Assembly (NCBI GenBank): GCA_001048675.1 | Contig: CCKK01000020.1 | Span: forward strand, 744,001 to 808,000 | DNA: 64,000 nucleotides | Source: Vibrio diabolicus | GTDB lineage: Bacteria > Pseudomonadota > Gammaproteobacteria > Enterobacterales > Vibrionaceae | Reading direction: 5' to 3' | Shown: positions 8,133 through 16,137 of the stretch, piece by piece | Layout of the letters: each line of letters opens with the position of its first letter | How positions within the stretch are numbered: the first letter of the stretch is position 1 | The notes under the pieces: model-generated | Databases searched by the model: none | Seen by the model: the letters and a program-made list of their open reading frames with translations, nothing else | What the model was told of the DNA's origin: nothing | Translations under genes and position numbers: made by a program

Positions 8133-9806
8133 ATGTCTTTGTCTCGTCGAGACTTTATGAAAGCTGCCTCTTCAACGGCGATTGTTACCGGGCTGGTGGG
8201 CTGTGGTAGCGATGCTAGTGAATCTGTTGCGGTTACCTTTGAGCACGGGGTGGCGAGTGGAGATCCTACTCAAACACAAGTAATCATTTGGACTCGTGTT
8301 ACGACCTCAGCAAGCTACGCAGATGTAAGCTGGCAAGTTTCATCTAACGAAAATTTTACTGATATCGTGCAAAGTGGCACTTTTGCCACAGACACGAGCC
8401 GAGATTTCACGGTAAAAGTCGATGTTCAAAATCTCAACGCAAATTCTCGCTACTACTATCGATTCATGGTTGGAGATGTCACTAGCGAAGTCGGGCAAAC
8501 TCAAACATTACCAGAGGATGGTGTAGAAAAGGCATCCATGGCGGTTGTATCTTGTGCAAACTATCCTGCAGGCTATTTCCATGTGTATCGAGAGATTTTA
8601 AATCAACATGAGCAAGACCCGTTTGATGTGGTGCTTCATCTCGGTGATTACATTTATGAGTATGGTGCTGGTGGCTACGCTAGTGAAGATGCTGAGGCAC
8701 TAGGGCGAGAGCCAAGCAAAGGCACTGAATGCATTACCTTAGATGATTACCGAAAACGGTATGCGCAATATCGCCAAGATGCTGATCTGCAAGCGTTACA
8801 TGCGAGCCTACCAATGATTGCTGTCTGGGATGACCATGAGCTTGCAAATGATACTTGGAAAAATGGTGCGGAAAACCATCAAGAAGAGGAAGGCAGCTTT
8901 AATGATCGTCGTGCAGCTGCGGCTGCCGCGTGGACAGAATGGTTGCCCGTTCGTGAAAATACTTTCTCAAATATGCTGATTTACCGTCAGTTTTCGTTTG
9001 GAAGTTTAGTCAATTTGATGATGCTCGACACGCGACTTGTGGGGCGTGATAAACCGTTGGATTACTTCTCGCTCAGCTCACCAACGATGGAAGCTATTGG
9101 CGGTTTAGTTGCTCAGTCGCGCAGTGAAGACCGAGAGCTGTTAGGCGCTGACCAACTCGCTTGGCTGATGGATGCGTTCAGTACGCACGACGCAACTTGG
9201 AATGTGCTAGGGCAACAAGTGTTAATGTCTCGTATGGAGCTGCCAAGTTCGGTGATGACCGCGATGTTTCAATTGTTTACTGCCACTGAAGAACAAAAAA
9301 CAGAGGCGTTATTAGCAGTAAACTCTGCGGTTACGGGTTATCTCTCTGACCCAAGTTTAGATACCATTGCTTTGCCATATAACCTAGATGCATGGGATGG
9401 TTACTACGTTGAGCGAGAGAAAGTTTATCAACTGGCCAAAGCCAGCAGTGGTAACTTTGTCTGCTTGGCAGGAGATACGCACAACGCATGGGCAAGTGAG
9501 CTTAAAGACGTATCTAAGCATCCTATCGGGATAGAGTTTGCAACTAGCTCGGTGAGCTCCCCTGGGCTAGAGGCCTACCTAGCGTTAGATCCTGTTGCGA
9601 TCGCTCAAATGGAATACACGTTGCCGCATTTAGTGTCAGAATTACAGTGGGCAGATATCAAACAGCGTGGCTTTATGCGCGTTACTTTTACGCCCGACAA
9701 GGCAGAGTCGACCTGGTATTTCGTATCAACGATTAAAGACAAAACATATCAGGTGACGACCAAGTCAGCCTCTACAACAGATGGCACTACGTTAAATATC
9801 GGCTAA
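8133..9806 (+). CDS. phoD: PhoD-family alkaline phosphatase/phosphodiesterase, Tat lipoprotein
   Basis: This 557-residue exported metallophosphatase begins with a twin-arginine signal (SRRDFMKA, Arg5-Arg6) that runs into the lipobox LVGC (Cys24). It is therefore probably exported folded by Tat and then lipidated. PhoD signatures follow in order: an N-terminal Fn3-like PhoD_N domain, VVSCANYPAGYFHVY, HLGDYIYEY, WDDHELANDTW, LDTR, and AGDTHNAWASEL, which carry the metal-binding Asp/His/Asn ligands. The family hydrolyses phosphate mono- and diesters, with Fe3+/Ca2+ in B. subtilis PhoD. The frame opens 20 codons earlier, but AAAGGAAGT ahead of the ATG at 8133 and the Tat signal fix the start. No convincing Pho box was seen upstream. 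Confidence 0.93.
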   Translation: MSLSRRDFMKAASSTAIVTGLVGCGSDASESVAVTFEHGVASGDPTQTQVIIWTRVTTSASYADVSWQVSSNENFTDIVQSGTFATDTSRDFTVKVDVQNLNANSRYYYRFMVGDVTSEVGQTQTLPEDGVEKASMAVVSCANYPAGYFHVYREILNQHEQDPFDVVLHLGDYIYEYGAGGYASEDAEALGREPSKGTECITLDDYRKRYAQYRQDADLQALHASLPMIAVWDDHELANDTWKNGAENHQEEEGSFNDRRAAAAAAWTEWLPVRENTFSNMLIYRQFSFGSLVNLMMLDTRLVGRDKPLDYFSLSSPTMEAIGGLVAQSRSEDRELLGADQLAWLMDAFSTHDATWNVLGQQVLMSRMELPSSVMTAMFQLFTATEEQKTEALLAVNSAVTGYLSDPSLDTIALPYNLDAWDGYYVEREKVYQLAKASSGNFVCLAGDTHNAWASELKDVSKHPIGIEFATSSVSSPGLEAYLALDPVAIAQMEYTLPHLVSELQWADIKQRGFMRVTFTPDKAESTWYFVSTIKDKTYQVTTKSASTTDGTTLNIG

Positions 9807-9820
9807 ACTGAGCCTAATAC

Positions 9821-9855
9821 GAAAAAAGTCCGCAAGCTAGTGCGGACTTTTTGTT
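9821..9855. terminator. Bidirectional terminator between phoD and purC
   Basis: 12-bp stem (9823-9834 with 9841-9852, loop AGCTAG) flanked by A6 on the left and T5 on the right. It can end both convergent transcripts. Confidence 0.9.
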
Positions 9856-9884
9856 GGAAAGCGTTTAGCAATCTAGCGACAGTG

Positions 9885-10988
9885 CTAGTCAATCAATCCG
9901 TACTCTTTGCTCAGAACTTCGATGATTTCCGCTTTCGGATTCTCACTCAAATGAATCGGCTTGCCTGTAATCTTCTCGGCAATACCAATGTAGGTGCTCG
10001 AAATCGCCATCAAAGATTCGACGGGTAAAGCATTATCACGAGCGAGTGCTTCGCGCTCTGGCATGCGTTCTTTGTTTAGCAAGATATCTGGGTCAGGGAA
10101 GTGGTTAAGTAGGAACTGGCGGAAACCTTCTTTTGAGTTCTCTACGATGTGACCTGCTTGGTACTCTTTAGCATCCCATATACGAGACGAGTCTGGCGTA
10201 CCCACTTCATCCATGTAAATCAGCTTTTCATTACCAGCAGCATCATGAACATAACCAAATTCGAATTTGGTATCGACAAAGATTTGGTCAATTTCTTCTA
10301 ACGCTTGGCTGATAACGTTAAAGCCTTCTTTCAGCAGTTTTTCGTAGAGTGCGATATCGTCAGCACTTGAGAAGTTAAATGCTTCGTAGTTGTCTACGAT
10401 GTTTTGACGAGTAATATTCACGTCATCCGCTTCTGGCACACCGGGAATACCTTTTAGAATGCCTTTTGTGGATGGGGTCATGAGCAACTCTGGCAGTGCT
10501 TTGTCTTTTCCTAACCCTTCAGGAAGTTGGATTCCACAAAACTCGCGCTCGCCATTTGCGTAAGCGCGCCACATCGAACCCGTGATGTATTTGCGGCAGA
10601 TGGCTTCGATTTTTACCGGTTTGGCTTTTTGTACAATCCAAACAAAAGGGTGAGGAATGTCTAGAATATGGCTATCTGCTAAGCCATTTTCTTTGAACAG
10701 TTTGAACCAGTGATTAGAAATCGCATTAAGCGCAGCCCCTTTACCCGGGACACCATTAAGACCACCTTCAGCATGCCAAATACAATCGAACGCAGAGATT
10801 CGGTCGCTAATCACCATGATAGCCAAAGGCGCATCTGGCGCGACATTGTATCCTTTTTCTTTGATCAGTCGGGCGCTGTCTTCTTCAGTTAACCAGTAAA
10901 CTGAACGAACTTTTCCACTATGAACGGGTTTATGGGTGCGAATTGGCAGGTCGTCATTGACGGCAAGTACTTGATTAGCAAGGCTCAT
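9885..10988 (-). CDS. purC: Phosphoribosylaminoimidazole-succinocarboxamide synthase (SAICAR synthetase)
   Basis: PurC condenses CAIR with aspartate using ATP, a late step of de novo IMP synthesis. This is the long form of 367 residues, against about 237 in E. coli. SAICAR-synthetase motifs are visible: HSGKVRSVYW near the N-terminus, ISDRISAFDC, the signature VKIEAICRKYITGSMWRAY, and IYMDEVGTPDSSR near the middle. It is monocistronic. An extended -10 (TGGTATGAT, hexamer at 11073-11078 on the minus strand) and a PurR box at 11109-11120 lie upstream, so repression by PurR is likely. Confidence 0.97.
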   Translation of the reverse strand: MSLANQVLAVNDDLPIRTHKPVHSGKVRSVYWLTEEDSARLIKEKGYNVAPDAPLAIMVISDRISAFDCIWHAEGGLNGVPGKGAALNAISNHWFKLFKENGLADSHILDIPHPFVWIVQKAKPVKIEAICRKYITGSMWRAYANGEREFCGIQLPEGLGKDKALPELLMTPSTKGILKGIPGVPEADDVNITRQNIVDNYEAFNFSSADDIALYEKLLKEGFNVISQALEEIDQIFVDTKFEFGYVHDAAGNEKLIYMDEVGTPDSSRIWDAKEYQAGHIVENSKEGFRQFLLNHFPDPDILLNKERMPEREALARDNALPVESLMAISSTYIGIAEKITGKPIHLSENPKAEIIEVLSKEYGLID

Positions 10989-11072
10989 TGCGACATTCCT
11001 ATCATCTTAATCAAACGTCAGAAAGAGAAGATATTCAGCAAAGTTTGGCCGCTGAATAAATCGAATGTGGGC

Positions 11073-11078
11073 ATCATA
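11073..11078 (-). promoter_or_regulatory. Extended -10 element of purC
   Basis: On the minus strand TGGTATGAT, an extended -10 with hexamer TATGAT, lies 85-90 bases upstream of the purC ATG. The matching -35 (CTGGCG) is weak. The PurR box begins about 30 bases further upstream, a repressing position. Confidence 0.5.
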
Positions 11079-11108
11079 CCAGAACTATTTTAACTCGCCA
11101 GAGAAAAA

Positions 11109-11120
11109 GCAAACGTTTGC
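11109..11120. promoter_or_regulatory. PurR box of purC
   Basis: GCAAACGTTTGC, a perfect palindrome matching the core of the PurR consensus. The same 12 bases occur again upstream of purT at 49166-49177, which strengthens the assignment. Confidence 0.85.
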
Positions 11121-11136
11121 CTGTTTTCTTTAATAC

Positions 11137-11160
11137 AAAAAAACCTCCTTAAAAAGGAGG
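11137..11160 (-). terminator. Intrinsic terminator of the SulA-like gene
   Basis: 7-bp stem CCTCCTT/AAGGAGG (11144-11150 with 11154-11160). Read on the minus strand it is followed by seven T. Confidence 0.88.
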
Positions 11161-11190
11161 CGAGATGCAGGATGGATAACGTCGAACTTA

Positions 11191-11583
11191 TTAGTGGTAC
11201 TTATTAACTCTGCCTTCGACGAAAAAGACTTCACACTGATAGCGCTGCGCCATGTCGCGCAACATAGATTGATTCATAAGTGCAATTTTATTTGATGCAA
11301 CAACAGCACTGGCATTGCCTGATCGGATGGCTTTGATCACGATCTCGACTTCTGAAAGCTGTTGAGAAGGCTTCATTTGAATCACGTTTCTACAGCAAAT
11401 ATTAGAAGCAGTGAGTTGTTCAAAGTCTGGGCGAGGGCAGTCTGCTGTAAACAAAATCCATTGTTTCTGCTGCGATAAAACAGCCAGCTTAGATAGAAGC
11501 TGATCCGAAACGGCCATGGGCTGAGTTGCTTGTGCCAATACGTTGTAACGAGAGTATGTATGAGATTGACTTTGTAACTGCAT
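11191..11583 (-). CDS. sulA: SulA-like SOS cell-division inhibitor
   Basis: This 130-residue protein resembles the central and C-terminal part of E. coli SulA: QKQWILFTADCPRPDFEQL, then NVIQMKP, VEIVIKAIRSGNASAVVAS (compare VESMVRALRTGNYSVVIGW) and a C-terminal NKYH like the NLYH of E. coli. SulA binds FtsZ and blocks septation during DNA damage. It is shorter than E. coli SulA (169 residues), lacking much of the N-terminus. A perfect LexA box lies 22-37 bases upstream of the ATG, which independently supports SOS control. The symbol rests on family resemblance plus the LexA box; FtsZ inhibition is inferred. Confidence 0.8.
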   Translation of the reverse strand: MQLQSQSHTYSRYNVLAQATQPMAVSDQLLSKLAVLSQQKQWILFTADCPRPDFEQLTASNICCRNVIQMKPSQQLSEVEIVIKAIRSGNASAVVASNKIALMNQSMLRDMAQRYQCEVFFVEGRVNKYH

Positions 11584-11604
11584 CTTACTGTTCCTTTATA
11601 CATG

Positions 11605-11620
11605 CTGTATGTGTGTACAG
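11605..11620. promoter_or_regulatory. LexA box of the SulA-like gene
   Basis: CTGTATGTGTGTACAG fits CTGT-N8-ACAG exactly. It is 22 bases upstream of the sulA-like ATG, where it would cover the promoter. Confidence 0.88.
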
Positions 11621-11940
11621 TAGTTTGTTTTGGCGACCTGATCAACCCGTTTTTCAAAAGTTATTTGCGGTTTTTCGAGAAGGAAATAAAAGGGTTTTAT
11701 TTTAAATTGTTGAATTTATTTGGTTATTTTATATTTCTGATATGTCTAACATCAATTTAAAAATGTGAGATGAGTAGAAAATTGGACGAGATACATACAG
11801 GGGTTTACTACTGTATATACAGGTGTTGTTTCATGGACAGTGGTTTGTATACAGTAAGAGAGGGCTGATAACCGATGCGACGTGCTATGTAGGATAGGAG
11901 GGAATACGAGATAGAGATTGGAAATAGGGCTTGGCCGATC
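11621..11940. other. Non-coding stretch with CTGT/ACAG half-sites
   Basis: No credible gene here. An inverted repeat TACTGTATA (11809-11817) and TATACAGTA (11848-11856), with a compact CTGTATATACAG (11811-11822) at its left end, recalls LexA half-sites. None has the required eight-base spacer, so I do not call a second LexA box. Confidence 0.4.
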
Positions 11941-11965
11941 AAAAAAGCGCCTTATAAGGCGCCTT
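11941..11965 (-). terminator. Intrinsic terminator of the zinc-ribbon gene
   Basis: Palindromic GCGCCTTATAAGGCGC (11947-11962). On the minus strand it is followed by six T. Confidence 0.85.
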
Positions 11966-11995
11966 TGAAAATCAGTTCCGTTGATTCCGTCTTGC

Positions 11996-12178
11996 TTAGC
12001 TCGCTCGTTGCAAGCGTTCGCGCATTTGCAATTCGCCTTGGTTAAATAGGCGCACGTCGATTTTCGCCATGTCGTAACAAGCTTTACATGAGTAATGGTG
12101 CTTGCCATCTAAATAATCGTGACGAGTTACAAGACTAGGTTTTTTACACCAATCACAGGTGCCTTCTTCAGTGAACAT
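11996..12178 (-). CDS. 60-residue zinc-ribbon-like protein
   Basis: A short protein with two CxxC pairs (Cys8-x2-Cys11 and Cys31-x2-Cys34), spaced as in a treble-clef or zinc-ribbon fold, followed by a charged helix. The ATG at 12178 has a strong GGGGAG seven bases upstream; an in-frame GTG five codons earlier has no site of its own. It is monocistronic with its own terminator 30 bases downstream. Zn2+ binding is inferred from the cysteines. The function is unknown; small proteins of this kind often bind nucleic acid or another protein. Confidence 0.72.
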   Translation of the reverse strand: MFTEEGTCDWCKKPSLVTRHDYLDGKHHYSCKACYDMAKIDVRLFNQGELQMRERLQRAS

Positions 12179-12355
12179 TGATTTTCTCCCCACCTAGATT
12201 AATTTGAGTCGTTAGGTGTTATTTTGCGCCGGGCATTATGGCATAAAAGCGAGACTTAAGTTAAATGTCTGTTAATTTGTTTGAGAGGGAGATCGATTGC
12301 GGCGCTTGATTATATGGGTCTAAAAGCATGCTAGCCAAAGTGTCTCGACCTGTTT

Positions 12356-13333
12356 TTACTGTTTTGTAACATTTTGTGAGACAAGCTTAAAGGCATGATT
12401 GAGTCGCTTCATTTCTTCTTCACTGCCTCTTGTGTCCGGATGATAAAGCTTTGATAGCTGTCTATAGCGTAGCTTTATTGCTTGTAAATCAGGGATGTGT
12501 TGTGGTGTGTAGCCAAACATGGCGCATGCGACGCTTAGCTTATGGTTCTCTGCCTGGGTTTTGGATTTCTTAAATTCTTTGAATACTTTCTCTAGCTGAC
12601 GTTTCAGTTGCTTGTTCGTAAACTCTAGCTCTTTAACTTTTGCCGCCATTCGTTGATTTTGGCTTTCCTCTTTGGCTTCAAGCGCTTTTCTATTCTGCTT
12701 AAGTTTCTTGATTACGAGAAAACTTAAGCCGCTGATTATGAGTATCGCCGCTAGCCAAAGCAGCCATAGAAACTGCGAGTATTCTACGTTGGGTTTTGCA
12801 ATTGTTGTGCTTTTCTCTTCTTGTGTTTGCTCCGCCTTTTTATCGAGCGACTTTATTTGCGAGACTTGTTTAGCTCGCAGTTGATTGAAGCGCTGCTCTA
12901 ACAGTTGATTATAAGCCTGTTCTGCTGCTGGATTATGCTGAGAAGCCATTTGATACAAAGCTTCAGTCAATTGAGAAGCTGTGACCTTATCTTGATTGCG
13001 CTGAATAAAGTTAGCGAGAAGAAAGCCCCGATCGGTTGGATCATTGAGTGCGATAGAGGTTAGCCAATATAACGCTTGTGTTTCATTTTTTTCGCCATAT
13101 ATCCCCTCAGCAAAGTCGTTCGCGAGCTGTTTTTGCGCAGGGAGGTAACCTTGGTTGGCGGATTGCTCTAGCCAGTAACGCGTTTCTGGTGAGGCTTCAG
13201 CTTTGTTTGATGCCAATAATTGCTGTGCATACTCATATTGTTCTATGGGGTCATTTGGAGCCTGAGAGGCAAGCAGGTAACCAGAAAAGCTGAGGATAAA
13301 TAAGCAGAGTAGGGCAGACGTTTTGACAGACAT
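12356..13333 (-). CDS. Membrane J-domain protein with periplasmic Sel1-like repeats
   Basis: This 325-residue protein has an unusual arrangement. It begins with a signal sequence (residues 1-22, cut near LLA-SQA). A helical region with Sel1-like elements follows (about 30-150: YWLEQSANQGYLPAQKQLA, ALYWLTSIAL), then a membrane segment (about 187-208), a basic coiled coil (210-265), and a C-terminal J-like domain with an intact HPD triad at 298-300 (KLYHPDTRG). With the Sel1 part outside, the J-domain would be cytoplasmic and could recruit DnaK to the membrane. The following gene in transcription order is unrelated. The client is unknown. I am confident of the domains and unsure of the function. 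Confidence 0.8.
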   Translation of the reverse strand: MSVKTSALLCLFILSFSGYLLASQAPNDPIEQYEYAQQLLASNKAEASPETRYWLEQSANQGYLPAQKQLANDFAEGIYGEKNETQALYWLTSIALNDPTDRGFLLANFIQRNQDKVTASQLTEALYQMASQHNPAAEQAYNQLLEQRFNQLRAKQVSQIKSLDKKAEQTQEEKSTTIAKPNVEYSQFLWLLWLAAILIISGLSFLVIKKLKQNRKALEAKEESQNQRMAAKVKELEFTNKQLKRQLEKVFKEFKKSKTQAENHKLSVACAMFGYTPQHIPDLQAIKLRYRQLSKLYHPDTRGSEEEMKRLNHAFKLVSQNVTKQ

Positions 13334-13341
13334 TGATATGT

Positions 13342-13393
13342 CAGGCCTAACGATTATGGTTAGGCCTGCTCCGGTAATTTTTTATTATTACCG
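13342..13393. other. Two adjacent hairpins between the OmpA-type lipoprotein and J-domain genes
   Basis: CAGGCCTAAC/GTTAGGCCTG (13342-13351 with 13359-13368) and CGGTAAT/ATTACCG (13372-13378 with 13387-13393). On the minus strand they follow the lipoprotein stop and precede the J-domain start. Neither has a good T tail on that strand, so this may be a processing or stability element or a weak terminator. Confidence 0.5.
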
Positions 13394-13409
13394 CTATGGT
13401 GCAACCAAA

Positions 13410-14078
13410 TTACTTCAGTGGCAAGATCTGGATTTCAACACGACGGTTGCACGCACGACCTTCAGAAGTTTGGTTTGAGCAAATTGGGTTACGTTCGCCG
13501 TAGCCACGTGCAATTGCACGACCAGGTGCAACGTTTTGAGATACTAGGAATTGACGTACGGACTCTGCACGACGCTCAGACAACGTTTGGTTGTATGACT
13601 CACTGCCCGTGCTATCAGTGTAACCGTCGATAACAAGGCTGGTATCTGGGTATTCAACCAAGATGCGAGCAACACCGCGTAGCGTATTATGAATGCTAGC
13701 ATCAAGCTGGTAAGAGCTTGAAGAGAAGCCGATACCATTTTCCATACGCAGTAAAAGCTGGTTCTCACCAACACGCTGAACCTGTACACCAGAGTTTAGC
13801 AAAGCGCGACGCAATTCTGCTTCTTGTTGGTCAAAGTAGTAACCAACGCCAGCGCCAGTCGCACCGCCTGCGGCCGCACCAATGAGCGCATGCTGACGAC
13901 GTTCTTTAGCGTCATCGCCCGTTGCTAGACCGATTGCTGCACCAGCGATAGCACCAATAAGCGCGCCTTGCGTGGTTGAGTTAGTTTCGTATTCACCCGT
14001 TGTTGCATTTTGGCGTTGAGTGGCTTGACAGCCAGTAAGAGCTAGCACTAGAGCTAGTGCAATAGGCATCTTTTTCAA
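13410..14078 (-). CDS. OmpA-family lipoprotein with glycine zipper (YiaD-like)
   Basis: This 222-residue outer-membrane lipoprotein has a short signal ending in the lipobox LTGC (Cys17). Two glycine-zipper stretches follow (GALIGAIAGAAIG and LIGAAAGGATGAGVG, about residues 36-75), then a C-terminal OmpA domain that binds peptidoglycan (DGYTDSTGS, LSERRAESV, RGYGERNP, NRRVEI). The start is set at a TTG because GGAG lies nine bases before it and the signal then reads MKKMPIALA; the nearest ATG, three codons later, is too far from any ribosome site. The architecture is that of E. coli YiaD. It probably anchors the outer membrane to the wall. Confidence 0.88.
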   Translation of the reverse strand: MKKMPIALALVLALTGCQATQRQNATTGEYETNSTTQGALIGAIAGAAIGLATGDDAKERRQHALIGAAAGGATGAGVGYYFDQQEAELRRALLNSGVQVQRVGENQLLLRMENGIGFSSSSYQLDASIHNTLRGVARILVEYPDTSLVIDGYTDSTGSESYNQTLSERRAESVRQFLVSQNVAPGRAIARGYGERNPICSNQTSEGRACNRRVEIQILPLK

Positions 14079-14286
14079 GGGAAAATCTCCGTATAAAACT
14101 GAGGCGAAACCATGCCTCATAATGGGATGCGAATTATGAATAAGTAAGCATTGATATTTGTTATGAGAAAGTAAGATTGATAAGAGTTTCTGTAAGAAAA
14201 TTCTTATCGTTACTATCATAACTTTAAAAAGTAGGTCCCAATAACATTGAAATATTGGGACCTACGTTAATCAATTGCTGTTCTAG

Positions 14287-14982
14287 TTATTTCGATGGAT
14301 TGCCCAACATTTTACGCGCTTGCTCGCCGCCAACACCACGGTTAACGGAGACTCTTCTACCTTTTTTCAAGCCCACTTCGTAGTCTTCGGTTAGGTTTTT
14401 CATCGCTTCTTTCAGTTGCTTCTTGAAGGTTTCGCGGTCAATGTTTTGGAATTCTTTATCAATATAATCATTGATTTTGTTGGCCGACTCTTCGTCTGGG
14501 GAAATGACTGGAAGTTTCTCTATCGCTCCCTCTACCCAGCCAGATACAAATGAGTTCACGCGGCGAGTCACTTCTTGAGAAGAGGTGCCCGTACCTGCGA
14601 AACTATTTCGGAATTGTCCGGTACTTTCGTTCATCTCGCGATAAATAATATCGAAAGCAAATGCAGCAAAAATCGCGCGATCTGCTTCACCGATAAACTC
14701 GACACGTTTGAGCCCTTTGTGATTCAACAACACCGCTTCAACACCGAATTTAGTGTTAATGCCGCGAATCACTCGCAATATGGTAGAACTGATATTCGCT
14801 GGTAGTAGGTGGGAAGACTGTGTTTTCCCCATTCTGATAAACTCAATATCGTCCTTATCCAGACCATATTTGAGCATGAGGCGATGTGCCATTTTGATAG
14901 CATTGGCAGCCTCATTAACATTAGCGGAATTGCCCAGTTCTAAGCACTTGGCGATTTTTTTCAGAGCTTTTTGTTTATCCAT
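14287..14982 (-). CDS. DUF2786 domain protein
   Basis: This 231-residue cytoplasmic protein has an N-terminal DUF2786 helix pair (KALKKIAKCLELGNS, AANAIKMAHRLMLKYGL, residues 4-42), a middle domain of unknown fold and a basic C-terminus (GLKKGRRVSVNRGVGGEQAR). DUF2786 proteins are common in phage and mobile DNA as well as chromosomes, and no function is established. A TTG two codons before the ATG at 14982 is an alternative start; neither has a clear ribosome site. No phage-like neighbours are seen. Confidence 0.75.
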   Translation of the reverse strand: MDKQKALKKIAKCLELGNSANVNEAANAIKMAHRLMLKYGLDKDDIEFIRMGKTQSSHLLPANISSTILRVIRGINTKFGVEAVLLNHKGLKRVEFIGEADRAIFAAFAFDIIYREMNESTGQFRNSFAGTGTSSQEVTRRVNSFVSGWVEGAIEKLPVISPDEESANKINDYIDKEFQNIDRETFKKQLKEAMKNLTEDYEVGLKKGRRVSVNRGVGGEQARKMLGNPSK

Positions 14983-15086
14983 CGACAACCAGTAACGAAA
15001 GCAGAAAATTTATGAAGTCAGACATATTACCTTTTTTGACATAAAAACGAAATACAAGGTGGGAGTGAAGGTGGTTTATGGGCATA

Positions 15087-15113
15087 AAAAGAAGCCCCGC
15101 GGAAGGCGAGGCT
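15087..15113 (-). terminator. Intrinsic terminator of the DUF3334 gene
   Basis: 8-bp stem (15093-15100 with 15106-15113, one G-U pair in the minus-strand RNA) followed on that strand by TCTTTTTAT. Confidence 0.75.
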
Positions 15114-15191
15114 AGGCGTTTTAGTTCGTCATAATCAGTATGAAGTCGTACTTGTGTCTAAGAAGCCATTCTTCATTAAGATTAGTTGGAA

Positions 15192-15854
15192 TTACAATCC
15201 GAGCTGGTTGAGTAAATCATCGGCGTCATCGTTTGAACTCGACGATTTAGATTCTTTCTCAGCCATATTTTTACGTGTTGCTTCTAAAATATCGTCTGGA
15301 TTTTCGTCTTCTGCGATTTCAAACTCTTCTAGTTGGATGAACTCAGTTTTGTCCATCGCTAACTCCAGATAGAAAATGTTGTTATTTTCGGTGGAGAACG
15401 TCACTCGGCGAGCTTGAGGGCGATCAAGGTTGGTATCAACTTGTAAGATGACTTGCTTATTCAGCGCCATCATTTTTGGCTGGTTTTGTGTGATGTTCGT
15501 TTGCAGCTCTTTACGAATTTTATTGGTGAAATCTCCAACCAGTTGGTTCATTAGCTCACCCAGAACATCTCCCACCTCGTCAGAAGTATGAGATATTGCC
15601 AGTTCTTCTTCTGGCATACCCATATTACGCATGTAGTTGGTGTAGATCTCTAATGCGGCTTTTGCCGTAAAATTAATTACGACCAGCCCGGTAAACCCGC
15701 CATCAAACAGAACAAAACAGCCAAAATCTGGCTTGAGGCTAGTCTTGTGGATTTTTTGCACCATTGCAGAGTAATTTACTTGAGAAGATGTCGCCGAGGT
15801 AAGGACGCCAGAAACAGACTGGCAAAGTTTGAGAAGGATATCTTCAGTGGTCAC
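15192..15854 (-). CDS. DUF3334 protein with CheX/CheC-like phosphatase motif
   Basis: This 220-residue soluble protein has residues 1-165 consistent with the CheC/CheX/FliY fold. The helix VGDVLGELMNQLVGDF contains the family's active-site spacing, Glu100-x2-Asn103-x3-Gly107, as in CheX, which dephosphorylates CheY-P. The C-terminal 50 residues are acidic and serine-rich (KESKSSSSNDDADDLLNQLGL) and look like a flexible tail ending in a short motif that may bind a partner. No chemotaxis gene is adjacent. The CheX link is inferred from the motif; the family name DUF3334 is from memory. Confidence 0.7.
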   Translation of the reverse strand: MTTEDILLKLCQSVSGVLTSATSSQVNYSAMVQKIHKTSLKPDFGCFVLFDGGFTGLVVINFTAKAALEIYTNYMRNMGMPEEELAISHTSDEVGDVLGELMNQLVGDFTNKIRKELQTNITQNQPKMMALNKQVILQVDTNLDRPQARRVTFSTENNNIFYLELAMDKTEFIQLEEFEIAEDENPDDILEATRKNMAEKESKSSSSNDDADDLLNQLGL

Positions 15855-16137
15855 AATTTTATTTTTTTTCTATTCTGAAAACTCATCTATAAACGCGATT
15901 CGTTCCCCAATGTAAGGCATCAAGCGTGAAAAAATAAAGCATAAGTTTAATTATTGTATCGAGATTCTGATTTGCTCGTCTTTTTAAATGTTGTAAAGTG
16001 ACGAAATTCAAAGAATATTACTTCACTTACTCTTTTGTGGTGTTTTGTTTCGCTGAACGCCAACTTGTATGATAAGTGAGCAAATAATTACATAACCCGC
16101 AGCTGATCGGATTCAGCGTCGTAGGGGCAGGAAGCAA

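Noticed and set aside
11811..11822. Second LexA box (CTGTATATACAG)
   Set aside because: The half-sites are four bases apart instead of eight, and no gene reads from it.
11752..12108. 118-codon minus-strand open frame
   Set aside because: It overlaps the zinc-ribbon gene in another frame, runs through that gene's terminator, and its translation resembles no protein family.
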